A stretch of 64,000 nt of DNA from Agrobacterium cucumeris (GTDB taxonomy: Bacteria > Pseudomonadota > Alphaproteobacteria > Rhizobiales > Rhizobiaceae). The notes under the pieces are model-generated. The model searched no databases. It saw only the letters and a program-made list of their open reading frames with translations, and had not been told where the DNA came from. Below, one piece after another: positions 37,763-46,888 of this stretch; position 1 is the stretch's first letter; every line of letters starts with the position of its first letter. The translations under genes were made by a program, and so were the position numbers. The stretch lies in NCBI RefSeq assembly GCF_030036535.1, contig NZ_CP080388.1, forward strand, positions 930,001-994,000, in the 5' to 3' direction.

Positions 37763-37823
37763 CGAAAGAGAACAAACCGTCAGTCCTTCATTTCATCAAA
37801 GGCTGCGGTGTAGCTTATTCCAT

Positions 37824-38000
37824 TCAATGCCTAGTGGAGGCTCTGAGCCTCTGCAATTCATCCTTCAGGCGCAGTTTACGACGTTTGAGGTCGGCAATCT
37901 CCGTATCGTCCGAAGACGGGGAAGCAAGAATACTTTCGAGCTGCTCCTCCAGAGCGCCGTGTTTCTTTTCGAGCGATGCAATATGAGCCTGAATGGTCAT
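37824..38000 (-). CDS. YdcH-family (DUF465) small coiled-coil protein
   Basis: A 58-aa protein from the ATG giving MTIQAHIASLEKKHGALE, with DTEIADLKRRKLRLKDEL, the standard DUF465/YdcH pattern. The longer frame upstream is rejected because it lacks family similarity. Function is unknown. A second member lies 236 bp away, divergently transcribed. Confidence 0.85.
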   Translation of the reverse strand: MTIQAHIASLEKKHGALEEQLESILASPSSDDTEIADLKRRKLRLKDELQRLRASTRH

Positions 38001-38235
38001 GCGGCACGTCCTTCCTTTTTTAAACCTACCTCCAGCTCTCCATCGCTGGAGTTTCAGGTTTGCGACGACAATGTGACATGGATTAACGATATTGTCGAAG
38101 GCGAAATGAAGGCAATAAGTGGGCAATTTGGTCGCAAGGGATAACTTCCCGTTACCGCGATTTGATGATAGAGGCTCGTGAACGATGACATACGCGCCGG
38201 AGGCTATCCGGCTGGCATAAAATGGGGATGACAAG

Positions 38236-38439
38236 ATGCCCGATCAGGACCAGGCGGACATCAGGCTCACGCTGGCGCGGCTGCGCCAGGAGCATGAGGA
38301 CTATGACGCGGCGATCAACGCGATGATCCAGACCAGCTGCGATGCGCTGCGGATACAGCGCATGAAAAAGAAAAAGCTGGCCGTCAAGGACAAGATGACC
38401 CAGATCGAAGATCAGGTCATTCCCGACATCATCGCCTGA
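38236..38439 (+). CDS. YdcH-family (DUF465) small coiled-coil protein, second copy
   Basis: A 67-aa helical protein, ending [25 protein letters not shown], with the heptad-like basic segment typical of DUF465. Its middle ([20 protein letters not shown]) is close to rhizobial YdcH proteins placed before purE. It ends 14 bp before purE and is probably the first gene of a ydcH-purE-purK operon. Confidence 0.85.
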   Translation: MPDQDQADIRLTLARLRQEHEDYDAAINAMIQTSCDALRIQRMKKKKLAVKDKMTQIEDQVIPDIIA

Positions 38440-38453
38440 TCCGGAGAAATCAC

Positions 38454-38954
38454 GTGACAGCAGAAACACCCCCCGTCGCCATCATCATGGGCAGCCAGTC
38501 GGACTGGGAGACCATGAAGAACGCCGCCGATACGCTCGATGCGCTTGATGTCGAATATGAAGCGCGCATCATTTCCGCCCACCGCACGCCGGACCGGCTT
38601 TATGATTTCGCCAATGGCGCCAAAGACGAAGGCTTCAAGGTCATCATCGCAGGTGCTGGCGGCGCCGCCCACCTGCCGGGCATGACCGCCGCCATGACGC
38701 CTCTGCCTGTCTTCGGCGTTCCGGTACAGTCCAAGACCATGTCCGGACAGGACAGCCTCTACTCCATCGTGCAGATGCCGGCCGGCATTCCCGTCGGCAC
38801 GCTTGCCATCGGCAAGGCCGGCGCCATCAATGCCGCACTTCTGGCGGCTGCGGTTCTGGCGCTCAGTGACGAGGATCTGGCCGACCGGCTGGATGCATGG
38901 CGCGCGCGCCAGTCGGCAGCCGTCGCCGAATATCCGATGGACAGCGCCCAGTGA
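38454..38954 (+). CDS. purE: PurE, N5-carboxyaminoimidazole ribonucleotide mutase
   Basis: Purine biosynthesis enzyme converting N5-CAIR to CAIR, 166 aa. It has [15 protein letters not shown] (about 9-23), the catalytic SAHRTP (about 42-47) and [19 protein letters not shown]. It starts with GTG after a GGAGA site. Its TGA shares one base with the ATG of purK (TGATG). Confidence 0.96.
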   Translation: MTAETPPVAIIMGSQSDWETMKNAADTLDALDVEYEARIISAHRTPDRLYDFANGAKDEGFKVIIAGAGGAAHLPGMTAAMTPLPVFGVPVQSKTMSGQDSLYSIVQMPAGIPVGTLAIGKAGAINAALLAAAVLALSDEDLADRLDAWRARQSAAVAEYPMDSAQ

Positions 38955-40039
38955 TGGCGAAGATGAATGATCTGACCATCGGCATCATTGGCGGCGGGCA
39001 GCTTGGCCGCATGCTGGCGATGGCGGCCGCGCGTCTCAACCACCGTACCATCGTGCTGGAGCCGCAGGCTGATTGTCCGGCCGCCCAGGTTTGCAACGAC
39101 CAGATCGTCGCGGATTATGACGATGAAAGCGCCCTTGCGGAACTCGCCCGTCGCTGCGATGTCGTGACCTATGAATTCGAGAACGTGCCTGTGGCGGCAG
39201 CCGAAATGCTCGCCGCCTCCGTTCCCGTCTATCCGCCGCCACAGGCGCTCAACGCCTCGCAGGACAGGCTGACCGAGAAGCGCTTCCTCAACGGTTGCGG
39301 CATTCCGACGGCCGATTTTCGCGCCATCGACAGCCAGGAAGAACTGGAGGCCGCCCTGGCGGCTTTTGGTGGCAAGGGCGTGCTGAAAACCCGCCGCATG
39401 GGCTATGACGGCAAAGGACAGCGCCTGTTCCGCGGTGGCGAGGACGGCGCAGGTGCTTTCGACGCGCTCGGTGGCGTGCCGCTCATCCTTGAGAGCTTCG
39501 TCGCCTTCGAGCGGGAAATATCGATTATCGCCGCTCGCTTCAGGGACGGCACCGTTGTCTGCTACGATCCGGCTGAAAACGTCCATCTGAACGGCATTCT
39601 GCACACATCGACCGTGCCGGCTGCGCTCTCGAAAGCGGCTGCGGCAGTTTCCGTCCAGTCTGCGGAGAAGCTTCTGGCGGCGCTGGATTATGTCGGCGTC
39701 ATCGGCATCGAATTCTTCGTGCTGTCCGATGGCTCTCTGGTTGCCAATGAAATGGCGCCGCGCGTGCACAATACCGGCCACTGGACGGAAGCCGCCTGTG
39801 TGATCTCGCAATTCGAGCAGCATATACGGGCAGTGTCCGGCCTTGCGCCCGGCAGCGCGGCCCGTCATTCGGATTGTGTCATGACCAACCTCATCGGTGA
39901 CGACATTGATGATGTTCCGGCATGGCTGTCGAAAAAAGACTGTCTCGTACACCTCTACGGCAAGACGGAAGCACGACCCGGCCGCAAGATGGGCCATGTG
40001 ACCGAGCTTTTGCACACAGGAAAAGCCTCAGTCTTTTAA
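38954..40039 (+). CDS. purK: PurK, 5-(carboxyamino)imidazole ribonucleotide synthase
   Basis: ATP-grasp enzyme that carboxylates AIR to N5-CAIR, the substrate of PurE; 361 aa. It has the N-terminal [44 protein letters not shown] in the ATP-grasp lid and [16 protein letters not shown] near the end. It is coupled to purE and followed by a terminator. Confidence 0.96.
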   Translation: MAKMNDLTIGIIGGGQLGRMLAMAAARLNHRTIVLEPQADCPAAQVCNDQIVADYDDESALAELARRCDVVTYEFENVPVAAAEMLAASVPVYPPPQALNASQDRLTEKRFLNGCGIPTADFRAIDSQEELEAALAAFGGKGVLKTRRMGYDGKGQRLFRGGEDGAGAFDALGGVPLILESFVAFEREISIIAARFRDGTVVCYDPAENVHLNGILHTSTVPAALSKAAAAVSVQSAEKLLAALDYVGVIGIEFFVLSDGSLVANEMAPRVHNTGHWTEAACVISQFEQHIRAVSGLAPGSAARHSDCVMTNLIGDDIDDVPAWLSKKDCLVHLYGKTEARPGRKMGHVTELLHTGKASVF

Positions 40040-40099
40040 GGCAAAGACACCTGCAAGTGTTGACAGGCAGGGGTCAAACGGGTATTTGCCTGCCAACCG

Positions 40100-40134
40100 A
40101 AAAGAGCGCGCCCCGTTGCGCGCTTTTGATTGTT
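40100..40134 (+). terminator. Rho-independent terminator after purK
   Basis: Stem GCGCGC / GCGCGC with loop CCCGTT, flanked by AAAAG and CTTTTGATTGTTT. Confidence 0.75.
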
Positions 40135-40178
40135 TGAATAAGCACGGTAAAAGCCGTGCAAAACTGCGGACCAGTAAA

Positions 40179-40304
40179 ATGAAAATCAAGAATTCGCTTA
40201 AAGCGCTTAAGGCCCGTCACCGCGATAACCGCCTGGTTCGCCGCAAGGGCCGCGTCTACATCATCAACAAGCAGAACCCGCGCTTCAAGGCTCGTCAGGG
40301 CTGA
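40179..40304 (+). CDS. rpmJ: Ribosomal protein bL36, zinc-free form
   Basis: A 41-aa large-subunit protein, [17 protein letters not shown] to the end RFKARQG, without the Cys/His zinc ligands found in the zinc form. Such short Cys-free bL36 is normal in alphaproteobacteria. The ATG at 40179 gives the exact family start; the longer frame covers the purK terminator and is rejected. Confidence 0.96.
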   Translation: MKIKNSLKALKARHRDNRLVRRKGRVYIINKQNPRFKARQG

Positions 40305-40405
40305 TTGACTGCGACTGCGGTTCGCGCTCAACGTCGCGGATCACTTTGTTGACAGAGCAAAACTTTGCATTTGATATTGGGCGCAGGCGGGTTAATCTTT
40401 AACCC

Positions 40406-41011
40406 ATGCGCCCAAATCGTTTTTGCATGGCTATTATCGTCGCTCAGGGTCTCCTATTATCAGGACTGACCTCCATCGCTCATGCCACGGATGGACAAAC
40501 GCCTGCGGCCACGCAAGCCGCGCCTTCACCGGCCGGAACCATCGACACGCTTTTTGCATCGTTGAAAAAAGAGCGAAATGCGGTCAAGGCGCGCAGCATC
40601 GCCAACCAGATTGCATCCGAATGGAACGATTCCGGCAGCGCGACGATCAATCTCCTGATGCAATGGGCAGGCGAAGCCTCCGACGAAAAGCGCAACGCCG
40701 CGGCTTACGATTTTCTCGATCAGATCATTCTGCTCGATCCGGGTTATGTGCAGGCGCCCTATCGCCGCGCCATGGTGCATTTTGCCGATGGCGACACCCG
40801 CAAGGCGATGGCGGATATCAACCTGACGCTCGAAAAGGAGCCGCGCTATTTTCCAGCGCTGGCGAGCCTTGCCAATATCCTCGAAGCCTCCGGACGCGAC
40901 GAACTGGCGCTGAAAGCATGGGAGCGTTATCTGGCGCTTTATCCAGCTGACAAGGACGCCCGCAAACAGGCCATCGATCTTTCCGAGAAGCTTGCCGGCA
41001 CACGCGGCTGA
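40406..41011 (+). CDS. Exported TPR-containing protein, function unknown
   Basis: A 201-aa protein with a signal peptide (cleavage probably after AHA, about residue 27), an Ala/Pro spacer, and helical repeats reading as tetratricopeptides: LDPGYVQAPYRRAMVHFADG (about 112-131) and EPRYFPALASLANILEASGR. It is probably a periplasmic interaction protein; no partner can be named. Confidence 0.75.
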   Translation: MRPNRFCMAIIVAQGLLLSGLTSIAHATDGQTPAATQAAPSPAGTIDTLFASLKKERNAVKARSIANQIASEWNDSGSATINLLMQWAGEASDEKRNAAAYDFLDQIILLDPGYVQAPYRRAMVHFADGDTRKAMADINLTLEKEPRYFPALASLANILEASGRDELALKAWERYLALYPADKDARKQAIDLSEKLAGTRG

Positions 41012-41028
41012 GTTCCAAGGGGCCAAAC

Positions 41029-41060
41029 AAAAATCGCCGCAAAAGCGGCGATTTTTTATT
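41029..41060. terminator. Bidirectional terminator between convergent genes
   Basis: Stem AAATCGCCGC / GCGGCGATTT with loop AAAA and T/A runs on both sides. Confidence 0.9.
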
Positions 41061-41077
41061 GAGTGACCGTCAGCCGA

Positions 41078-41335
41078 TCATTCCATGCCAAGTGCTGCCA
41101 TATAGGTCTGCAGGATGGTTTCTTCCTCGATGCGCTCGTTGGCATCCTTCTTGCGCAGGCGGATGATGGTGCGGATCGCCTTGGTATCGTAACCACGACC
41201 CTTCGCCTCGCCCATGACATCCTTGATGTCGCCCTGAATGGCAGCCTTTTCTTCTTCGAGACGCTCGACGCGCTCGATGAACTGGCGCAGTTCGGCGGCG
41301 GCGACGGTTTCGGTGGTGCTCGTTTCGTCCATCAT
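41078..41335 (-). CDS. UPF0335 / DUF2312 small protein
   Basis: An 85-aa charged helical protein of the UPF0335 family: [19 protein letters not shown], then [18 protein letters not shown]. It is nearly universal in alphaproteobacteria and of unknown function, with a helical make-up suggesting nucleic-acid binding. The second Met could be the real start. Confidence 0.92.
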   Translation of the reverse strand: MMDETSTTETVAAAELRQFIERVERLEEEKAAIQGDIKDVMGEAKGRGYDTKAIRTIIRLRKKDANERIEEETILQTYMAALGME

Positions 41336-41490
41336 ATCATCCTTCGTAGTGGCGGCTCTTTCGCGTGAGCCCTGTTCATTGCATCCGGGCTAAAACTTTC
41401 GCCGGTCGCCGCCAGCCGGGCGGCACAAATTCAGGCCTGTGAACTGCCCATTGCCGGGCTTCACGTCAAGTCGTTTCCGTCGATCGGGGG

Positions 41491-41796
41491 TTATTCCTTC
41501 GGTCTGTTCTGCTCAAAGGCGGCTTTCTGGGCGTCGCTCGCCTCCGCCTGATATTTTTCCTTCCAGTCATCATAAGGCATGCCATAGACGATTTCACGGG
41601 ATTGATCCTTGCTGAGCGGAGCGCCAGCCGCCTCAGACGCTTCCCGGTACCAGTTGGAAAGGCAATTGCGGCAGAAGCCGGCAAGATTCATCAGATCGAT
41701 ATTCTGCACATCGTGGCGCTCACGAAGATGCTGCACCAGACGGCGGAAGGCAGCCGCCTCGAACTCGATCTGCTGTGTGTCGTTCTCTTTCGTCAT
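41491..41796 (-). CDS. DUF1244 protein
   Basis: A 101-aa protein of the DUF1244 family, recognised from QHLRERHDVQNIDLMNLAGF and CRNCLSNWY with its CxxC-like pair, and IVYGMPYDDWKEKYQ. The Cys pair may bind a metal. Function is unknown. It follows the N-formylglutamate amidohydrolase gene (15 bp downstream), probably in one transcript. Confidence 0.9.
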   Translation of the reverse strand: MTKENDTQQIEFEAAAFRRLVQHLRERHDVQNIDLMNLAGFCRNCLSNWYREASEAAGAPLSKDQSREIVYGMPYDDWKEKYQAEASDAQKAAFEQNRPKE

Positions 41797-41811
41797 GGGG
41801 CAACTCCAGGC

Positions 41812-42600
41812 TCAATAGGGGCCGGTGCGGGAGGCGAATAGCTGATATTCATGCAAAACCGGATCGTCGTTCATTGCGGCGAAAATGGGAGCAAGACGGT
41901 TCGACCAGGCCGCAATCCCCTCCTCATCTGCGATCAGATCCTGCCGAACCTCCAGAAGCGCATGCGGTATGCCCTTCATCATGCAGTGGCGATACATGGT
42001 ATCGCCCTTCAACGCCCCGTCATAGGGCTCGTTGTCGCCGACGAGAATGTCGCCGGTCGCACGCAGATGCGCCAGGAGCGGGTCGACCACGCGGTTATCC
42101 GTGTCCCACAGAACCGCCGCATGCCAGGGGCGCGGCGTTTCCTTCCAGAAGGGCGTGTAGGAATGCAGCGACAGAACAAGCGGCGCTTCACCCGAGGCTT
42201 CGGCAACGCCGGTCAGCACGCGGTCAACGGCATTGTGATACGGGCGGTGAAAAATCTCGATGCGTCTTTGCCACTCCTCATCCGAAATCGGGTGATTGCC
42301 GGGAATGATTGCCCCGTCGGAAATTTTCATGATGAGGGTAGGGTCATCCTCGCCGCGATTCGGGTCGATCAGCAGCCGCGAAAACCGTCCGAGCACCGCC
42401 GGCACGCCAAGACGGGCCGCGAGCGACCGCGTCAGCCCTTCTATGCCGATATCAAATGCGATATGGCGATGAAAAGCGGTTTGCGGAAGGCCAAGTTTGC
42501 CGTAGTGTGCCGGCAGAAGGTTCATCGCATGGTCCGCCAGAAGAACCATGCCTTTGTCATATTCGCCTTCTATGATTTCATAAGGTATGAAGTCGTTCAT
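41812..42600 (-). CDS. N-formylglutamate amidohydrolase family protein
   Basis: A 262-aa zinc-amidohydrolase-like protein (HutG2 family). It begins MNDFIPYEIIEGEYDKG and has VLLADHAMNLLP (about 19-30), SRLLIDPNRGEDDP and LVLSLHSYTP, which hold probable metal and substrate residues. In histidine degradation this step releases formate and glutamate, but no other hut genes are present, so the substrate may differ. The ATG at 42600 is favoured. Confidence 0.85.
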   Translation of the reverse strand: MNDFIPYEIIEGEYDKGMVLLADHAMNLLPAHYGKLGLPQTAFHRHIAFDIGIEGLTRSLAARLGVPAVLGRFSRLLIDPNRGEDDPTLIMKISDGAIIPGNHPISDEEWQRRIEIFHRPYHNAVDRVLTGVAEASGEAPLVLSLHSYTPFWKETPRPWHAAVLWDTDNRVVDPLLAHLRATGDILVGDNEPYDGALKGDTMYRHCMMKGIPHALLEVRQDLIADEEGIAAWSNRLAPIFAAMNDDPVLHEYQLFASRTGPY

Positions 42601-42795
42601 CGATGATTTTCTGGGGCAGGATTGAGGAGAAAAGCTTGATGGCATGGCTTGAGGCCGGGCGCAAGTTTCGGCGGAAGAACAGCCATCTACCTTACCGCAC
42701 TCACGATCCCACGAACAATATAATCGATTAAACTCGCGTTGACTTTCTTTGGCGGCCACGCCAAGAAGTGTGTTCATTATAACCATGGAATCCGG

Positions 42796-43278
42796 ATGGA
42801 AGCCGTGACTCAGTCATCTCTCGCTCGTCCTCGCCACATCAGGCACCTTGCCCGTCTTTTTTCCGCAGCGGCATTGTTTATGACCCCGTTTGTGTTCGTG
42901 GAAACCGCACATGCGGATTTTCGCGTCTGCAACAGCACGCAAAATCTCGTGGGGGTCGCAATCGGCTATCGGGCACAGGAGGGCTGGGTCAGTGAAGGCT
43001 GGTGGCAGGTCCCCTCCTCGACCTGCGCGACGCTGATCGAGGGTGAGTTGCAATCGCGTTATTATTATCTTTATGCCGAAGATGCCGCCCATGGCGGCCG
43101 CTGGACCGGTGACGTCAACATGTGCGTGGCGGAAAACGAGTTCAAGATCGGCGGCGTAGATGATTGTTATGCCCGCAGCTTCCAGAGAATGGGTTTCAAG
43201 GAATATGACACGGGCAGACAGGGCAGCTGGATGGTCCAGCTTTCCGATACGCCAGGCACACAGGGAAATCAAAACTGA
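42796..43278 (+). CDS. Exported DUF1036 protein
   Basis: A 160-aa secreted protein with a signal peptide (cleavage probably after AHA, about residue 40) and the DUF1036 pattern FRVCNSTQNLVGVAIGYR ... WWQVPSSTC. Several Cys suggest disulfides in the periplasm. Function is unknown. Its TGA shares a base with the pyk ATG (TGATG), so the two are coupled. Confidence 0.88.
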   Translation: MEAVTQSSLARPRHIRHLARLFSAAALFMTPFVFVETAHADFRVCNSTQNLVGVAIGYRAQEGWVSEGWWQVPSSTCATLIEGELQSRYYYLYAEDAAHGGRWTGDVNMCVAENEFKIGGVDDCYARSFQRMGFKEYDTGRQGSWMVQLSDTPGTQGNQN

Positions 43279-44717
43279 TGAAGCGTAACCGCAAAGTCAA
43301 AATTCTTGCAACTCTCGGCCCCGCCTCTTCGGAAGAGGCGATGATCGAGAAGCTGCATCTCGCCGGCGCCGATCTCTTCCGGATCAACATGAGCCATGCG
43401 AGCCATGACGTGATGCGGACGCTCATTCAGCGTATCCGCTCGGTCGAAAGCCGTAACGGTCGCCCCATCGGTATTCTTGCCGACCTGCAGGGTCCCAAGC
43501 TGCGCGTCGGCAAATTCGCCGAAGGCAAGGTCGATCTCGTGGCAGGCCAGACCTTCACGCTGGATAATAACGACACGCCCGGTGACAACACCCGCGTTTT
43601 CCTGCCGCATCCTGAAATTCTCGAAGCGGTCAAGCCAGGCCACCGCCTGCTGATCGATGACGGCAAGCTGCATCTGCGCGCTGAAAAATGTGACGGCAAG
43701 AGCATCGTCACGACCGTTGTTTCCGGCACCAAGATTTCAGACCGCAAGGGCATCAGCCTTCCCGACACCCTGCTCGGCGTTGGCGTCCTCACCGATAAGG
43801 ACCGCGTCGATCTCGATGCCGTTCTCGCCACCAACGAGGTGGACTGGGTTGCACTTTCCTTCGTCCAGCGTCCTGAAGACCTTGCCGAAGTGCGCAAGAT
43901 CGCGCGCGGCCGCGTTGGCCTGATGTCGAAGATCGAAAAGCCGCAGGCCGTCGAGCGCATCGAGGAAATCATCGAGCTTTCCGACGCCTTGATGGTCGCA
44001 CGCGGCGATCTTGGTGTAGAAATGCCGCTCGAGGCCGTTCCGGGCATCCAGAAGCAGCTGACGCGCGCCTGCCGCCGCGCCGGCAAGCCGGTCGTCGTCG
44101 CCACGCAGATGCTGGAATCGATGATCACCGCGCCCGTTCCGACCCGCGCGGAAGTATCCGACGTCGCTACCGCCGTCTTCGAAGGTGCTGATGCCATCAT
44201 GCTTTCGGCTGAATCCGCCTCCGGCGACTATCCGGTAGAAGCCGTTTCCACCATGGCCTCCATCGCCAGCACCGTGGAACAGGATCCGCATTATTCCAAC
44301 ATCATCTATGCGCAGCGCGCCCAGCCGGAGCCGACAGGCGCCGACGCCATTTCGCTCGCTGCCCGCCAGATCGCCGAAACGCTGAAACTGTCGGCGATCG
44401 TTACCTATACCTCGTCCGGCACGACGGGTCTGCGTGCAGCACGCGAACGGCCGCAGGTGCCGATCATTGCCCTTTCGCCGATCATCCAGACCGCACGCCG
44501 CCTGTCGGTCGTCTGGGGCCTGCACTGCGTCGTCACCGGTGATGCGAGCGACCTCGACGACATGGTGAACCGCGCTTGTCGCATTGTTGTTTCCGAAGGT
44601 TTCGGCAAGCCGGGCGACCGCATCATCATCTCTGCCGGCGTGCCGCTCGGCACCCCCGGCGCCACCAATATGGTGCGTATCGCCTATATCGGCTCGGACG
44701 GCCAGAGCGGCGTCTGA
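43278..44717 (+). CDS. pyk: Pyruvate kinase
   Basis: Glycolytic enzyme forming ATP and pyruvate from phosphoenolpyruvate; 479 aa. It has ILATLGPAS (about 7-15), the active-site stretch GLMSKIEKPQAVERIEEI (about 215-232) with catalytic Lys, MVARGDLGVEMPLE and VATQMLESM. Unusually it is coupled to an upstream exported DUF1036 gene rather than other glycolytic genes. A terminator follows. Confidence 0.97.
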   Translation: MKRNRKVKILATLGPASSEEAMIEKLHLAGADLFRINMSHASHDVMRTLIQRIRSVESRNGRPIGILADLQGPKLRVGKFAEGKVDLVAGQTFTLDNNDTPGDNTRVFLPHPEILEAVKPGHRLLIDDGKLHLRAEKCDGKSIVTTVVSGTKISDRKGISLPDTLLGVGVLTDKDRVDLDAVLATNEVDWVALSFVQRPEDLAEVRKIARGRVGLMSKIEKPQAVERIEEIIELSDALMVARGDLGVEMPLEAVPGIQKQLTRACRRAGKPVVVATQMLESMITAPVPTRAEVSDVATAVFEGADAIMLSAESASGDYPVEAVSTMASIASTVEQDPHYSNIIYAQRAQPEPTGADAISLAARQIAETLKLSAIVTYTSSGTTGLRAARERPQVPIIALSPIIQTARRLSVVWGLHCVVTGDASDLDDMVNRACRIVVSEGFGKPGDRIIISAGVPLGTPGATNMVRIAYIGSDGQSGV

Positions 44718-44739
44718 TAAAGGAATATCCAGGAATTAA

Positions 44740-44770
44740 AAAACCCGCCGGCAACGGCGGGTTTTTTGTT
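44740..44770. terminator. Bidirectional terminator between pyk and the DUF882 gene
   Basis: Stem AAAACCCGCCG / CGGCGGGTTTT with loop GCAA; T runs on both strands. Confidence 0.92.
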
Positions 44771-44801
44771 GGCCTTTCGGCCACATCAGAAAAAGCAGGC
44801 T

Positions 44802-46679
44802 TCAGTGCATCTTCACCGGTGTGCTGAAGCGGCTGGACTCGATTGCTGCCGCACCCGGCTTGAAGCTTGCCGACGTGGCCGAAGCCGACATGTCGTGGCT
44901 GAGCATGCGGTTGGCGATAACGCGCGGCGCCTTTACCGAGCGTCCAGTCGTACCCTTGTTCTGGTTGAGCGCCCAGTCAGAGATCGAATCCTGCGTCAGG
45001 CGACCACCGCCGACCATCGCCTGGTGGGAAACGGCGGCATCCTGCTTGCTCGGGCGCGAGCCCTTGGTCGGCAAGCCGGCAGTGAGGCCGCCATTGATGG
45101 CAGGCTTCAGATCGAACGCATCGCCGAAACCTTCCTGCGGCTCCGCCTTGGCGGTTTCAGCCGGTGCAACGGTGACCTTGTGGTTGACGGCAGCCGGGAA
45201 GGGCGCGGCGGTCGGCATGGCAGCGGACTGGACCTGCGAACGCGCGGCCTGACCGCTCTGTTCAAGCGCCGCAACCACCGTCGGAGAAAGCGTATCCTGC
45301 CGCGCCTCGGCGAGATCGTCTTCGCCTTCCGGATCGGCATTGGCGGCAGCAAGAAGGGCTTCAGCCACGGCCGGGCGATTAGCGGGAACCGGAACAGAGG
45401 CAAGCTCACCGGTTGCCGCAGGGGTCGCACCATCGGCAGACGCCGTCAGGATCGATCCTTCCGCATCACCTCTCATGCCACGCGGGCCGAGAAGTGTGGG
45501 CACGGGCACGGAGACTTCAGCCAGATCGGCAAATTGCTGGCGTTCGGCCGGAGCGGAAGCCGGCGTTGGCGTCGTCGCGGCCTGCAGGGCATCCTGCGCG
45601 GCATTGCGGGCCGGGGAGTAAAGTGCAGTGGCAAGACCGGTATTGGCCGGCGGCTGATTACCAAAGGCAGGGCGAGCCGTCGGCAGCGGTGCATCGTTCA
45701 CGCCCGGAAGAGCTTGGGCGGAAGCAACCGCAATCGTCGGTTCTGGCTCAGGTGCTGCCTGCTGCGGCGTTGCCGGGCGAGCGACGGCCGGGCGTTCCGC
45801 CGGCGCCGGCGCTGCGATGCTATCGGGATCTTCATCCTCATCACCACCACCGCCAAACAGCGCCTGCAACAGCGTCTTGCGCTTGCCACCACCACCAGAG
45901 GAAGCGGGACCGGCACCGGCGCTGGATGCAACCTGAACGGAGGAGGAGTTGACGCGCTTCTTGTAATCCGCCAGCGCCTGCTCATAACCGGGAAGCGGCT
46001 TGCCGTCGGATGGAACGTGCAGCGTGTTGCCTTTCGGGAAGATACGCACGAGTTCCTGGCGGCTCATACGTGGCCAGGCGCGAACGCCGCCGACATCCAT
46101 GTGCACGAAGGGGGAACCTGAGCTCGGATAAAAGCCGACGCCGCCGATCTGCATCTGCATGCCTATTTCACGCAGGGTCGAAAGCTTCACGCCGGGAATG
46201 TAAAAATCCATGGCCTTGCCGAGCATATGCTGGCTTTTTTCTGCGACACCCTTGGTGCGCGAACGCAAAAGACCGTTGGTCTCTGGCGAACGGAAGGCCG
46301 AGACGACATTGATATAATCGGTCGCGCCGCTGCGGCGATAGACTTCCCAGACGAGATCGAAAAGGCGCGGGTCCATGCGTGTGGGCTGGTTGCGACGCCA
46401 GTCGCGCAGGAAGCGGTTCAGTTCCTGCAGGCCCTTCTGATCATATTTTCCATTGCGCTTGAAGGTAATGACCGCCTTCTCGCGTGTGTGGATATAATAC
46501 AGTTTGAGGCTGCGCGTTTCGGCGGCGGCTTCCGTCGCCGAAACACCTACGAAAGGCATGGCGGCGAGCATCAGGCAGGCAAAGGTGACAGCGCGCGCCG
46601 ACAGCTTCGTGCATATATCCTTGATCAAGCCGCGCGCAATCTTTGTCGAAAGCGCGTTATTGCGATGCAGATATGGCAA
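44802..46679 (-). CDS. Exported DUF882 (YcbK/M15-like) protein with long Pro/Ala-rich tail
   Basis: About 625 aa, starting at a TTG with GGGGA 6 bp upstream (no suitable ATG is nearer). A signal peptide ends near residue 54 (AAAE). The DUF882 domain (about 55-215) has VVSAFRSPETNGLL, SQHMLGKAMDFYIPGV and VHMDVGGVRAWPR, matching the His/Asp zinc ligands of M15-type L,D-carboxypeptidases. The remaining 400 residues are low-complexity, rich in Pro, Ala and Gly. A cell-wall hydrolase or remodelling role is inferred. Confidence 0.85.
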   Translation of the reverse strand: MPYLHRNNALSTKIARGLIKDICTKLSARAVTFACLMLAAMPFVGVSATEAAAETRSLKLYYIHTREKAVITFKRNGKYDQKGLQELNRFLRDWRRNQPTRMDPRLFDLVWEVYRRSGATDYINVVSAFRSPETNGLLRSRTKGVAEKSQHMLGKAMDFYIPGVKLSTLREIGMQMQIGGVGFYPSSGSPFVHMDVGGVRAWPRMSRQELVRIFPKGNTLHVPSDGKPLPGYEQALADYKKRVNSSSVQVASSAGAGPASSGGGGKRKTLLQALFGGGGDEDEDPDSIAAPAPAERPAVARPATPQQAAPEPEPTIAVASAQALPGVNDAPLPTARPAFGNQPPANTGLATALYSPARNAAQDALQAATTPTPASAPAERQQFADLAEVSVPVPTLLGPRGMRGDAEGSILTASADGATPAATGELASVPVPANRPAVAEALLAAANADPEGEDDLAEARQDTLSPTVVAALEQSGQAARSQVQSAAMPTAAPFPAAVNHKVTVAPAETAKAEPQEGFGDAFDLKPAINGGLTAGLPTKGSRPSKQDAAVSHQAMVGGGRLTQDSISDWALNQNKGTTGRSVKAPRVIANRMLSHDMSASATSASFKPGAAAIESSRFSTPVKMH

Positions 46680-46888
46680 TTCGATCCCCGCCTGGAAGAC
46701 AATTTATGTCACATTGCCTCAAATGAACGTCAAATACGGTGACACGATGGCAAAATTGCCACACACATGCAACCTTCCTCTATATAGTGAATCAGCCACT
46801 AACAAGAGGTTTATAGACGGTAAGCGGATATCCTTGCTCAGAAGTTAACAAATTTCACGATCTGCCGGGCAATGCGCCATTTGCGGCG

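Noticed and set aside
27839..40304. Cys-free bL31 and bL36 as a zinc-starvation response
   Set aside because: These forms are the normal ones in this lineage as far as I know, and no Zur-type operator was seen ahead of either gene.
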